Below the pieces are notes generated by a model, which saw only the letters and a list, made by a program, of their open reading frames with translations, made no database searches and was not told where the DNA came from. 64,000 nucleotides of DNA from Uloborus plumipes. Its lineage: Eukaryota > Arthropoda > Arachnida > Araneae > Uloboridae. This document shows, in pieces, positions 35,900 through 48,090 of this stretch. The first letter of the stretch is position 1. The number at the start of each line of letters is the position of its first letter. Both the position numbers and the translations under genes were made by a program. Location: positions 1 through 64,000 of the forward strand of contig JAXGGA010006511.1 in assembly GCA_038373865.1 (NCBI GenBank), given 5' to 3'.

Positions 35900-36235
35900 A
35901 TGCTGTTTTTACAGTATAATACAGTTAATTTTGTAGCAATAAACTGCAAAAATTTCTACTTTTACGGTAATAAACTGTAAAATTGCTAATTTTACAGTTT
36001 ATTACCGTGCATTTTACAGTTTTAAACTGGAACCTCTGCTGCCAGTACTATACTGTTGTTTTTACACTATAATAAAGCTAAATTTTACGGCAATAAACTG
36101 TAAAATTTCTAACTCTGCAGTAAGAAACTGTAAAATTGCTAGTTTTACAGTTCATTACTGTGCATTTTACAGTTTTAAATTGGAACCTGGCAGCCAGTAT
36201 TATACTGTAAAAACGACAGCTCATTTTTTGCAGTG
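35900..36235. mobile_element. CACTGCAAAAAAT-family MITE, copy C
   Basis: The right end GCTCATTTTTTGCAGTG is intact and followed by TA. The left end starts inside the family at TGCTGTTTTTACAGTATAAT and lacks the first ~15 bases. Between them are two rounds of the TTTACAGTTTATTAC and GGAACCTCTGCTGCCAGTA modules. Confidence 0.82.
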
Positions 36236-36237
36236 TA

Positions 36238-37949
36238 GAAAAAGGAAATCCACATGCTGTTAATTTCGATTTTATTGATATTTTATTTTCTGAAACCAAA
36301 AGCTAAGATTATATTAAAAACCTGCAGTTTTTCATTTTTTCAGTACTAAAAAAAATATTTAGTTTTATTGGTTTCTTAAATAAGGTCTGAATTTTCTTCG
36401 TAGACGTTAATGATGAAAAGTTATGAACTATTCAAAAAATACCCTTAAGTAACCAAATTTTTAAAAAAAGAAAAAAACTTCGATGTACTTGTTCCTGTAC
36501 AAAAGATTTTCATACAAAGTTCGTTTGAAACAAATCCTATTTTAATTTCGGAATATATAATTGCCTTGAATTTTCTCGTAGCCTTTAGTGTTAAGTTATT
36601 TTGTACTGTTCAAAATTGAACAAAAAAATTCCTATTTGTGGAAAAAAAAAGGCGTTAAGAAAGGAAAATTGGAATGAAGCGAGATTGTTGGATTTACCCC
36701 CCCCCCCCTCCAAATAGAACTATTCACTCAAACGTCATGGGGAAGAGAAACAGACAGATCGGCCGACAGACTGACCGACATGAATTCATCTCGAAGCCAT
36801 ACGTGTCAATTTGTTACTTTTTAATATTTATTTATTACATTATTATTATTATTATTATTATTGTTATACAGCTTTTTGTAATATTTTTACAGTAAATTAA
36901 GCCATCTTTCATTCTTGCTTTTCTACTATTTCTCTTTTTCTTTTTTTTGAAAACTTTTACTGGATAATTGGTTAAAAAGCGCGAAAGAAGGCCTAATGCA
37001 ACTCAAAAATGCCTCTAAAACAAGGCACAGTCAAAATAAATAAAATAGTTAAATAAGTACTTAATATTAAAAATTGAAAAATAAGGCTTTGAGAATTGGA
37101 AAATGCGTGTGTTTGTCTATCACCTACGCACCCCTCCCCTCGCCCCGCAGAAAAAACTCTTGAGGAAATAATCCGTTTTGAACAAACTTCTTTTCTTCAA
37201 AAGATTTCGGTGAGGGCACTTTAATCCACACTTCTTACTTGGATTTAAAAAAATCTTTTCGTTCAAGCCTGAACACTTCAAAAAAAGAAAAAGTAGAGGC
37301 TATGGTTATAATTATGGCAAATATAGATTTCTAAACTTAAAGGTGGATTTTCTGGTAACCATCTTAACCGAAAAATGCCTTTTGAAGAATAATACATTCA
37401 AAAATAAACGTATCCATGAGTAATTCGAAAAAAAAATGAAATTAAACGCTAACGAGAAAATTTCAAACTTTGTCGGAACATTTTAACAATAATGGTTTAA
37501 AATGCAAAAAAAAGGAGAAAAGTGAGTAGACTGAATACATTCCTAAATAATTTGTGTTTCGCAAAAAAAAAAAAAAGAAGAAAAGCGTCATTAATAAAAG
37601 TTGAAATACCATTGAGGATACCATAAATTGATTGACTGAACTAAAATTTTGTGAATTCATAGACCAAATTATACTATAGTGGAAAACATAGAAAGTTACT
37701 GTATGATAGGAAGCGTTTGAAAGTGGGACTAATAAGGGAACAAATTAAGGAATAAAAATCTCTCTTTCTATACAATGAAAGAACGGTTTCTTCCAACTCT
37801 AAAACCAAAATGTGAGAAATATCACTGAGTATTGACACTTTAGAGATAGTTTTCTTCATATGCAATGAACGAGAAAAATTATCATTTACGATTTAACAAT
37901 GATCAGATAAAAAATAATAATCTTTTGCAAAATAATGTGTTGATATTAA
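36238..37949. other. unassigned AT-rich DNA
   Basis: No gene is recognised. There is a C run at 36699-36708 and an ATT microsatellite of about nine units at 36837-36863. The remainder is AT-rich with frequent A runs. Confidence 0.4.
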
Positions 37950-37952
37950 TTA

Positions 37953-39606
37953 CACTGTTCGACAAAAAAAAACCTTGAAAATGCTTCTGGTATTTTGAAG
38001 GCTGTTTCTTATGTAAAATGACTCCCTGAATCCGAATATGACCCCCGTTTTCCCCCATCACGTCCCAATTTTTTTTAAAACGCCCCCCTTTTTTTTTCAT
38101 TTTTCCTTAGTTTCAGGGCTATAATATTTTTTTTGGAGGGGAAAGGAGCCTTATATTCACCAATAAATTTTTTTGGATGTCAAGAGAGACTCAAAGTTTA
38201 AAATCATGAGCACCGAGAAAAAATCGGGGAACTTGGGGGGGCGTGGCCCCCCAAAATATTTGAAAAATCACCAAAAACGATCTTTTTATTCTAGTTTCTT
38301 TAAAAAGACCTTTAAAACATTTTTTTCGGTGCAGAACCAGAGTATAGGATCCGCTCCTATGGCTCCTGGGTCAGAAAAAATTTTCACGCTGTAAAATTTT
38401 TTAAAAAAAATAAGATAATGCTTTAAAAATCGCACTTTGCACTCGAGTTTTAAAGCAGGTCTTCAGCCAAAAAAAAAAACAAAATTGTGGCTGATTCTTA
38501 TGTCAAATGACCCCCTATTTCCAAATATGACCTCAGTTTCCCTCCTCCACCCCCTCTTTCCAGAGAGTCCCCCCCCCCCAATTCAGAGTCATTTTACTAA
38601 TTCGGAGGGGAAAAGTACATTACGTAACCCGTTAACATAATTCTAAAAGGCAACAGAGGTTCAAAGTTCAAAATCATGTACATGTGTACCAAAAATATAA
38701 ACTAGGGCGGTATACCTCCCCCCTCCCCCCCCCCAAAAAAAAGAAAAGAAAATTCAATACTCTGATTTTTCACAAAAAAAAAAAAAAGGTTTAAAACGTC
38801 TCTTAGAAAAACAAGAAAAGAAGATTTTTTTTCGGGGGGGGGGGGTACACCGCCATAGTTTATATTTTTGGTACACATGTACATGATTTTGAACTTTGAA
38901 CCTCTGTTGCCTTTTAGAATTATGTTAACGGGTTACGTAATGTACTTTTCCCCTCCGAATTAGTAAAATGACTTTGAATTGGGGGGGGGGGACTCTCTGG
39001 AAAGAGGGGGTGGAGGGGGGAAACTGAGGTCATATTTGGAAATAGGGAGTCATTTGACATAAGAATCAGCCACAATTTTTTTTTTTTTTTGGCTGAAGAC
39101 CTGCTTTAAAACTCGAGTGCAAAGTGCGATTTTTAAAGCATTATTTTATTTTTTTAAAAAAATTTTACAGCGTGAAAATTTTTTCTGACCCAGGAGCCAT
39201 AGGAGCGGATCCTATACTCTGGTTCTGCACCGAAAAAAATGTTTTAAGGGTCTTTTTAAAGAAACTAGAATAAAAAGATCGTTTTTGGTGATTTTTCAAA
39301 TATTTTGGGGGGCCACGCCCCCCCAAGTTCCCCGATTTTTTCTCGGTGCTCATGATTTTAAACTTTGAGTCTCTCTTGACATCCAAAAAAATTTATTGGT
39401 GAATATAAGGCTCCTTTCCCCTCCAAAAAAATAATTATAGCCCTGAAACTAAGGAAAAATGAAAAAAAAAGGAGGGCGTTTTAAAAAAAATTGGGACGTG
39501 ATGGGGGAAAACGGGGGTCATATTCGGATTCAGGGGGTCATTTTACATAAGAATCAGCCTTCAAAATACCAGAAGCATTTTCAAGGTTTTTTTTTGTCGA
39601 ACAGTG
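37953..39606. mobile_element. 1654-bp near-perfect palindromic element
   Basis: The outermost bases CACTGTTCGACAAAAAAAA are mirrored at the right end, and TTA flanks both sides (37950-37952, 39607-39609). The symmetry axis lies at 38779.5, and matching points across the whole element keep that same axis, so arms of ~790 bp align with almost no net length change. A 73-codon frame at 38173-38394 recurs in mirror image at 39165-39386 with one amino-acid difference. Each arm also contains two diverged direct repeats about 489 bp apart (GGCTGTTTCTTATGTAAAATG near 38000, GGCTGATTCTTATGTCAAATG near 38489). There is no transposase. The superfamily is uncertain: the first bases resemble the Tc1-like element at 22039, but a TTA duplication would also fit PIF or CACTA groups. 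Confidence 0.9.
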
Positions 39607-39609
39607 TTA

Positions 39610-40315
39610 TTAATACAATCTAGCCCAAAACTACACCATATTTTTTATGTTTTATGTCACTAGGTATTGAAAAAACAAATTTAAAACAAAAGGCCCAGAG
39701 AGTCTGATGTGATCATAGATCAAAGCAAGAGTAATTGATTTGCCGAAATTAATCACATGTTTGAAAGGCCACTCAGTTGATCATTAGTTCAAATATTTAG
39801 TTAGAATAATACAAAAGCGACAGCAAGAGTTAATGGCTAGATCCTGGTCATATTATGCACCAGGGGTGGATTAAACAATATGACTACGATCAATTTGAAA
39901 TCGAAAATGGTATATTAGTGCAGTCTGATTATACTATAAAGAAAATTTATCAAAAATGGGATGGATAATTATTGAAAAATAATAATAATAATAATTAACT
40001 GTACGCAAAAGGAAAAAAAAAGGGTGAGATGATGTAAATATTCCTGATGACATTTACTTGAAGGCCATTCTTGGGGAAAACTGAGACCTAGTTCGATCTA
40101 AATGTGACAGCCATTTTTTTTCAAAATATATAATAAATAGCCATTTTTGCCTATGAAATCCCGCACGTTTTTGTGATTTTTCTGGGCATTTTTTTTAAAT
40201 TACTCTTTTTAAAAAATACTTTTTAAAATAAAATATAGAGATGTCACATGTGGGACAAAATTTTTGATTTACTATAGAATGTTCCACTATTCGTTTCCAT
40301 TTTAAACTAACATAA
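39610..40315. other. unassigned AT-rich DNA
   Basis: No gene is recognised. CAGGGGTGGATTAAAC near 39862 looks like a lone hAT-type terminus, but no partner end was found. Confidence 0.4.
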
Positions 40316-40850
40316 TGCTGCCTCCGTGGCTCTGGGTAGAAGTTTCGCTTCGCATGCAGGAGGTCGTGGGTTCAATGCCTACTGGAGCCCTGGGTATTAT
40401 TTCCCTTCTTTGGGCTGTAAATCTTTGTTGTGCTGTTTTGTGTTATAACGGAGTCCAAACTCTGGAGTTAATGGTAAACCGAATCTGGGCCGTGGTAGCT
40501 CGATCGGTAAGGCGTCGGACTCGTGATCGGAGGGACCCGGGTTCGATCCCAGCCGATCAAAGATAAACCATCTTGATTATTGGTGGCTGGAGGACGTTAT
40601 AAATGTCGTGGTCACAAAGTCCTCCAAGTGAAACGATCCTCTGGGGGTGCTTGGTTCTGGTTCTGGAACCAGAACCCTTGTTTCTGGTTCAAAAAGAATA
40701 GAGCGCTCTTCAGGGCCCTATTCCTGTTAAACCACGAGTTGTGGTTTGTACGGGGACCCTGAAGTGTGTGAAGTGGGAAGGTAAACCGAATCTTCATAGT
40801 GATTATTAACTATGACACTACAGCAACAGCAGCAACAACAGACCCAAAAT
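40316..40850 (+). mobile_element. SINE-like element 1 (host of a nested SINE)
   Basis: GCCTCCGTGGCTCTGGGTAG and, about 45 bp later, GTGGGTTCAATGCC resemble polymerase III A and B boxes of a tRNA-derived SINE. A unique body follows up to GGTAAACCGAATCT. After the nested element at 40487-40779 the body resumes with TCATAGTGATTATTAAC and a CAGCAACAGCAGCAACAAC simple tail. Outer boundaries are approximate because no duplication was found for this element. Confidence 0.6.
40487..40779 (+). mobile_element. tRNA-derived SINE 2 with 14-bp target duplication
   Basis: The element opens GGGCCGTGGTAGCTCGATCG and carries ACCCGGGTTCGATCCC, so the tRNA-like A and B boxes are clear. It is flanked by exact copies of GGTAAACCGAATCT (40473-40486, 40780-40793), the signature of LINE-driven insertion. 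The body contains an inverted stretch, GGTTCTGGTTCTGGAACCAG. The anticodon stem is mispaired, so it is a SINE and not a functional tRNA gene. Confidence 0.82.
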
Positions 40851-41281
40851 AAGTAACTAGCGAGATAGGAAAATCACATATTAAAAGAAATTGCACAGTT
40901 AGATTCGGGTAGCATTTTGCTAGCAATGAGGAACCAAAACTAATGTCCAAAGAATGTAAAAAAATAACAATTAAAAATTGATTTTTTTTTTTTTTGGAGC
41001 AGTGACTAATTGCTATTTAATTTCATTTTTGACCGTATTTGCCGTTACGGTTCTTTTTAAAGATTAGACCAGGAGCCGACCACCAGGTGGGGCTTCCAGT
41101 GTTCCATCTCCACGGCGCTTACCTGCTCCAGGTTTTGCAGGTACTAGGCCTCCGTTCCTCCTGTGGGTGGCGTCCATGTTCTACACCCACCCACCTTCAC
41201 ACACACATTACTACGCGCAAGCAGACACATGCTGTTTTAGCTTTTAAGCTATTAAGCTGTTAATTTTGTTTTTAGCTGTTA

Positions 41282-41489
41282 AACTGTTTTTTTTTACAGT
41301 ATAGAACTGGCAGAAGAGGTTCCAATTTAAAACTGTAAAATGCACAGTAATAAATTGTAAAATTAACAGTTTTACGGTAATAAACTATAAAATTTATAAT
41401 TTTACAGTTTATTACTGTGCATTTTACAATTTGGAACCTCTGCTGCCAGTTTTATACTGTAAAAAGAGTTTTTTTTTTTTTTCGCAGTG
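41282..41489. mobile_element. CACTGCAAAAAAT-family MITE, copy F, in CA-rich DNA
   Basis: Family modules TTTTTACAGTATAGAACTGG, TTTTACAGTTTATTACTGTG and GGAACCTCTGCTGCCAGTTT occur in order, ending TTCGCAGTG. The left terminus is degraded. CA-rich repeats on either side (about 41190-41215 and 41500-41580) suggest insertion into a CA microsatellite region. Confidence 0.72.
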
Positions 41490-41499
41490 CAAGCATACA

Positions 41500-41580
41500 C
41501 GGCAACACACACAAACTACTACGCACCACACACACGCATATACACGTTTACACACACACACAAGTTAACGCACACACACA
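41500..41580. repeat. interrupted (CA)n tract
   Basis: CACACACA blocks alternate with CTACTACGCAC, CGCATATACACG and GTTAACG interruptions. Confidence 0.8.
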
Positions 41581-41584
41581 TAAT

Positions 41585-42677
41585 TAGGGTTCAAAATATC
41601 AAAATTCTTTTTTTTTCTTTAAACTGAAACATCACACAAGAAAAGTATGAATTCACTGGATCAACTTTTAGTCTTGAATAATTTGTATATGTTTCGAAAC
41701 GTAAGGAAAAGTTTTGCTCAATTTGTCCCACACGTGGAGTCACTCTTGTGTCTAGTCCTTAAAATAGCCTCACTATATCAATATTCCGAAGATACACCGG
41801 ATGTAATTATCTCATACCACCATGCTTTACGATTTTGATTCCAAAAATAGAACATCAGAAGACAGCAAAGCGATTTTGATCAACAATAGTGTAATCTTCA
41901 AAATCTGTTAGCACATAATAAATTTGAAGCGCAAGATGTTAACATAAAGCAATGAATTGTGTACTTCTAAATATAACTCGTATAAGTTGAAAAAAAAAAA
42001 CAATGTTGGGTAGTTGAGTACGTGTATTGTATGTATGTGAATTTTGTACCTTCATAAAAGTGTGGCTTATTTCTTATTCAATTCAATTTCGTTTTTTTTT
42101 TTTTCTGTGGTTGAATCATCTTATGCAGTTGGATTCCAAGAAGGTTATTTAAACATTCTGTGAAAGCGATGAACTCTTTTGGAAGCATTTAAAAGTCCTA
42201 TGCTTCAGAGAATTCTAAATTTTTATGTTGTAAATGATTATGAAAAACTTATATATTAGACGTTTGATTTTTTTTTCGAAAAAAATAGCTTATTGAAATA
42301 ATTCTAAAACTATTAAATTTAAGAAAAAATGCTTAGCTTTGTGCTTAAATTAAGGGAAAGACTTTGCTCTCACAGATGATGTACCTCAGAATCAGACTAA
42401 CGAAAGTCCAAAAATGGTGATTTTCATTTTTTCTCATCACGCACACATTTTTGTTCACACGCACACTTTGGTGTGATGGAAACAGTTAGGTACCCCATGC
42501 TCCTAAAAAAATTTCACTTTTAAGAAAAAGAAAGTAAGAAAGAAAAAAAACAGAAAAGTAATAATTACGGCGAGTAGATGAAACTATCTACATTTTTTAA
42601 ATTCATTTTTGAAACAAATCTTTGCAAATAAAATATGAAACTTATTTTCAAGCTATACTGCATTATTTTCTTTACTA
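41585..42677. other. unassigned AT-rich DNA
   Basis: No gene or repeat family is recognised. Several T or A runs occur. Confidence 0.4.
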
Positions 42678-42685
42678 ATTACATC

Positions 42686-43534
42686 CAGTGGTTGGAAAAA
42701 CTTCATTTATTTTGTAGCGAACTAAAACTACAACTACTTTGGTATAAATGTAGTTAACTACAACTACAACTACTTTTTTTTAAATGTAGCGACTACAAAC
42801 TACTTTTGAATTGTAGTCGCTACTTCGCTACTTTTTAAAAAATAAATAAATAAAATGCATACACCGTTTGAGGATTGACCGAAAAAATTCGAAAAGTGGT
42901 TTACATTAATAAATTAACTCATTTGAATATGGAATAGAACTAGGAATTGTCTTTGAATTTATTTGTTACTTTTCCTTTTGTTCCTTTTTTTTTGCTAAAA
43001 TTTGTCCTTTTTAGATTTTTTGTACAATTTTTACGAATATTCGCCACAAGAAAGGATTCAAAAGTTGAAAGATTGAAAGAATTCAACCTTCATTTTTTTT
43101 TTAATTTCTTGCCAGGGAATATTTAGGAACATGAAAATTATTTGAAGGAATATAAAAATTATGATGCCAAATAAACCAATGACATCGAACAGATAGAATG
43201 TATTTCGTCAAAATGATGTATCTAAGATCAGCTCACATTTTTATGGATCTTATTTCTCATTGCATCCGCTGCTGTACTCGTGCAAGATTTGCACCAGTCA
43301 GAGTCAATTAAACCTTTTTTTTTCTTCGTTCTTTTTTTTAATTTTTTTCATTTATTTATTTATTTTTTTAATTTAAAAGTAGTTTCCAGAAATCGCTACA
43401 AACTACTATTTTTTTGTATCGCGCTACTCACTACTCTACTTTTTTTAAAAAGTAGTGCGCTACACTACAAACTACTAAAAAATGTAGCTACTACAGTAGT
43501 TTCGCTACTTGTAGCGCGCTACTTCCGACCACTG
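42686..43534 (-). mobile_element. non-autonomous hAT-type element, copy 2
   Basis: This is the same family as 12304-12903 in reverse orientation. The ends are CAGTGGTTGGAAAAACTT and the reverse complement of CAGTGGTCGGAAGTAGC, with the 8-bp duplication ATTACATC at 42678-42685 and 43535-43542. Subterminal TAGTTGTAGC-type arrays are conserved. It is 849 bp against 600 bp, because about 250 bp of extra unique sequence (roughly 43050-43311) lies where copy 1 has a short A-rich spacer. Confidence 0.88.
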
Positions 43535-43554
43535 ATTACATCATTATATGTAGG

Positions 43555-46034
43555 TAGGTTTGGCACGTTTTTGCCGAAAGTGGAAAAAATCATGTAAAAA
43601 AACGGTAAAAAAAACCCGTCCCGGTAAAAATACCTTTTTGCCAGTTTTTGCCAAAGTGGCGAAGAAAAAGATTCTTTGGTTAGTACTATTATAGAATTAA
43701 GGGGAGAGTAAATAACTATAAAATAGGTCACTGGCTTTGGCTTTAAAGTTTTAACAGGGACGTTGTGAAGGGTCAATTCATAAAACCCTTTTTTTAACAT
43801 AGATTGCCAGAGGTGATATTGTATTTTATATACATGTAAAGACTTTTGCACCCCTCCCCCTCATATGATTCTCGCTGCACTAGTGGTTGTAACTAAGAAT
43901 TAATTCTTATCTTTCAGTTAGTTTTTAACAGGGAAGTCATGCCAGATCTATCCAATGTAAATTTATAGAGAAACAAACTATAATTAGTATTTGCAACATC
44001 ATCATCTCACAGTGACAGTAGGCTATGTTCAGACCAGGCACGTGCCGTGAACGAACGCCCAGGGTAGGCAGATGAGATACTTTGTGGAATAATAATACAT
44101 ATGTTGAAAAAAAGCATATGCTGTTAACCGTAATAACACAGGATGAATATGAATAATACTCGTATTTACGTAGTCCCTAGTACAAACATATATAAAAAGA
44201 TTTTCATCTGATTCTATAGAAAATCCATTCTTCTTTCTTTCATTGTGGTGAAAATATTTGTGACTTTCATAAAAATTGAAAGTAGGGTCTTGTTTCATTT
44301 TGTTCACTTTCTTTTTCTATGGATATCAAAAGAAAAGGATATCCAAGAAAGAAAGGTTGTTAATTGTCATTCTGTTCCTTTTGTTGCTCTTAGTTCTTTT
44401 TATATCCGAAAATATTCACTCTAAAAAAAAGGTGGCTGGTATAGTCAAAATTGCTGCAACAACATCAGTTTCTGGAAACAGTTGGCTCAGTTCATTTTCA
44501 AAAATAAAATCAAGTACATTTTTTATATATTTGTCAAAAAAAAAAAACTTGTTCCCATAAATATCTACAAATCTGCAATCCGTCTTATAATATCAAAAAG
44601 TTTCGGTACTTTTTTCTAGACTGCTGAATACATCCTTATCAACTCTAAAAGCTAATTTTTTAAATTGACTTCCATATAATAGTGATCTGAATTTTTCAAT
44701 ATTTTGTCGCTTTACTTCGTAAGTCTTTTTTTTTTCAAAAAGTTTAAACAGAACAACTATCCTGAGGTTTCAACTTAAACAAGGGAAACAATATGACAAA
44801 TGAAAAAACGAAACATTTGAAAATTATGGAAATATTTCATAGAAAACAAACAACCATATAAAAACGAACCAAGATGCCAAAACCATTGATACAAAACGCA
44901 CATTGTATATATCAATGTGCAAACTTCACATAACGTCTGCACATAACGTCCAAATTGCAGCGGAGAATCGAAGAGACCGGCAGGGAAAGAACGTAGCTTT
45001 CGAGCTGATCTTCGTCGGCTACGCCAGATAGGCTGATTTTATTCTGCCTTCAAGTTCGCTTTGGCTAACGCAAAGAGGGGGAAAAGTGCGGCACGGGGGT
45101 GTTTCTCATGCTAAGCATTGCATAGATACGGAAGTCGAAAAGCAGCGTCGGTCGCTGCTTTTCAAGTGTGTACCAAAATGGAAAAAAATCCATTTTTTTT
45201 TTCTTTTTTTCTATTATTGCTGTGTAAAACCGAAATATTTTTTTCTAATCAACGCATTAAATGCCATTGAATGAAGTGGTGAGGTTGGTCTGTTTTCTTC
45301 GTAGGTAGGCACTGTCTACCTTGCCTACCCAGACGGCACGTCCCTGGTTCAGACCTACCATTTTGAATTTTTCAGGGTGTACGAGTGATCACAGGGTCAT
45401 ATTGACTGCAAATTATGCCGAAAAACAACCAAAGCAACAACTTTATTCGTAAAAACTTTCATTTCTATAAATCAGAGGGTGAGGGGCAATTTTCTCCTCT
45501 TGACCCTACAATATGACTGGCCTAGCTATCTTTCTACTGTTCTGAGGCTTAAATGTCTGATTGTTACTCTGCGATGAAATGGAAACATTGTTTAACTAGC
45601 GGGGTATTGCATAGTTTAACTCGTACTAAACTACAGGTAATTAATGGTGAAAAGTTCATTAAATAGTTAAACTCATAAAATTCAATTAAACTTCTTCACT
45701 GGAATTAGAATACGTATTTGTTTTTCCAAAACTGAATAGCGAACACAAGTTTTGAAACATTTTTTCCTAATCGATTTCAAGTTTCTTTTTTTCTTCAAGA
45801 ATTATTTTAAAATATTTTAATTATTTAATTAATACCAATAATATTTTAAATTAATTTTTTGATTTTACTCTCAATTGTAGTTCGTCAAAATTATATGCTG
45901 ATTTTTAGTAAATGTTTTGATATCCAGCAATTTTTTCTAGTTTTTGCCAGTTTTTTCCATTTTTGCCGGTTTTTTCCAGTTTTTGCCACTGTCCCGGCAA
46001 AAATACCATTTTTTCAGCAAAATGCCCAACCCTA
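43555..46034. mobile_element. hAT-type element TAGGTTTGGCA, interrupted by another
   Basis: The ends TAGGTTTGGCACG and GCCCAACCCTA are inverted, and the 8-bp duplication TATGTAGG flanks them (43547-43554, 46035-46042). Subterminal regions repeat TTTTTGCC and CCGGTAAAAATACC motifs. Removing the nested element at 44035-45346 plus one target copy leaves about 1160 bp. A 5'-truncated relative lies at 53510-54391. No transposase frame remains. Confidence 0.85.
44035..45346. mobile_element. nested hAT-type element CAGGCACGTGCCG
   Basis: The inverted ends CAGGCACGTGCCGT and CAGGGACGTGCCGT (right end read inward) are bounded by GTTCAGAC at 44027-44034 and 45347-45354. The related sequence near 53728 has a single GTTGAGAC at the same place, an empty-site confirmation. 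A shared CCCAGGGTAGGCA / CCCAGACGG-adjacent region follows each end. The 1312-bp interior shows no recognisable transposase. Confidence 0.88.
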
Positions 46035-46042
46035 TATGTAGG

Positions 46043-47604
46043 TACTCGTTATAAAAACAGTTAACAGCAGATTTCGTGTCTTGTGCATCACCTCCGAAAT
46101 ATTATCAATGTATGTGTTCTGTACAACATAGAGTCCCAGTAACGAAGCTAAAACAGAAAAATAAATAAAATTTCACAACCACAGAGAATTCGATCCGATT
46201 TGACGATCACTTCTCAAGTCACCGTTTTGACGCAGACTCCCCGCCCACTTTGAAAGCGACCCCTTTTCTGTTCCTGTTTCTGTCCGGATGGCAACGGGAC
46301 AAATGAGTAAAGGGGGGGGAGGAACGTTAAAAGTTTGACCCTCCATTATAAAGTCCTGGGATGAGGCTGCACATGCAAACGGCCTTGTTTTAGAACGTTC
46401 CTCTGATGGGATCGAATTTCCGGAGCGTCATTCTTTTCCACCCCCTATCAGCCGGCAGGCGATATTTTCTCAAATTGGGTGTCCGTGCGGGGATGAGGAG
46501 TAAAATAAAATGTTTTAATCTTAGATTTGCAATCTGTCTTTTGGGAGGGGAGTTGAGGTGCAATACTGAGATGTACGTAATTGTATTATGTAAATTAGGG
46601 GAATGGCAATATTCGCTAATGAAATGCAATAAATAAAAGAGAATAAATATGTTTGCTTATGTTTTTATGCAGTATATTTTAATTCTTTTGACGTCTTCTT
46701 TCAGTATCGATCAATTTATTTATTTAAAAATAAATTAACGTTGAAAGATAACGTTTGAACGTTTGAAATTCTGAAAATAGACAAATTTGTTAACTCTACA
46801 TGGAATTTCTTACATTTTTTTTCTGTGGATAGTCTTTAGTTAAAAGCAAAAAAAAAAAAGAAAGAAAGAAAAAATGGAACAAATAAATAATAATGATAAC
46901 AATACTACTGCTACTAGTAATAATAATCATAATAATAATAATGATAATAATGATAGTAATAATAATAAAAATATCAATAATAATAATAATATTAATAACA
47001 ATAAAAGAATAGTAGTTTTTCAATTTGAACCAATGAATTACATAAAATGGAATAGCTTAATTAAATGATGCTTATAACGGTAGCGAATGTGATTCACAAA
47101 TTCTTACGGTCACATTTACATGGGAAAAGGAAGATTTTTAAATAGTTAGCTTATTTTTATTCTCTTGATGCTTTAACAGCCTTTCTCGCATTTTTAATCC
47201 CTAACATTACTTTTAAATTTTCTCAATCTAAAAACTTGAACTGATCAACCAGCCATTTTCTAGTCGACTTTCCAGTCATTTAGAAAGAACAACACACATA
47301 TATTTACTTCTACTTGTTATCGGGGCAATGAAAACATCCTACCTTTCAGGTAACTTTATTGTCTTTCAAGCTAATCTATACACTTTTTTTTTATCGCAAC
47401 AAGTTTTACATTTTTATAAAGATCTTATTTTCTGGGTAACTTTCCTCCAAGTCGATCTTTATACATTTTTCATATCTTCATCTTCCATTTTCATAGTTAA
47501 TTTAAGGATTGCATAACCTTTCAGAAAATTAGTACATGCTTTCTACTTCATCATCATATGTTTCTTTTATACCCCATTTCATCTTTTAATTTAACAATTG
47601 AGGT
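46043..47604. other. unassigned DNA with AAT-rich microsatellite
   Basis: No gene is recognised. About 46140-46540 is somewhat richer in G+C and not visibly repetitive. An imperfect (AAT/AAC)n stretch lies at about 46882-47004 and gives poly-Asn or poly-Ile frames that are artefacts. Confidence 0.4.
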
Positions 47605-48090
47605 ATTTAAATAACCAATTTTGGTCGACTTTCAAAAATTTGCAAAATCTATCCGTACATTTCTTCAGCAGTATTATTATTTCAATAATGTTACTCTCTC
47701 TGTGTGTGTGTAAAACTAGAAAGTGTAAAAAATTAATAATTTGTTTTCCAATCAATTTAACAGTTTTTTTAATTAAAGTGCTACATGATATTTTCATTTG
47801 ATTCATTTGTTTAATTATATAACTTTCTATTTGTGCCTTAAAAAAGAGAGACTACAAATAAACTTAATAAAACAGTTCAATGGCCATATTTCTTTCTAAT
47901 GCGCTCATTTGTTGGAAAGCTGTTTAAGAAGCAGAGGAAAGATAGCATACACATACTCAAATGAAATGCATTTATGTGATTTTTTTTTCTACCTCACATT
48001 TACCAACAAAACATCGAGCCTCGTATAAAAAATAAACGCTGAGATCCATTTGCATCGTTTTGTCTGCTGCCAGTGAAAGAAGCAAATGTA

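Noticed and set aside
38173..39386. Mirror-image 73-codon frames on both strands
   Set aside because: They are the two arms of one palindrome. No domain or start context supports a gene.
39862..39885. Lone CAGGGGTGGATTAA terminus
   Set aside because: No partner end was found nearby, so it may be chance.
40487..40560. Possible functional tRNA gene
   Set aside because: A and B boxes are present, but the anticodon stem does not pair. A 14-bp duplication and a SINE body follow.
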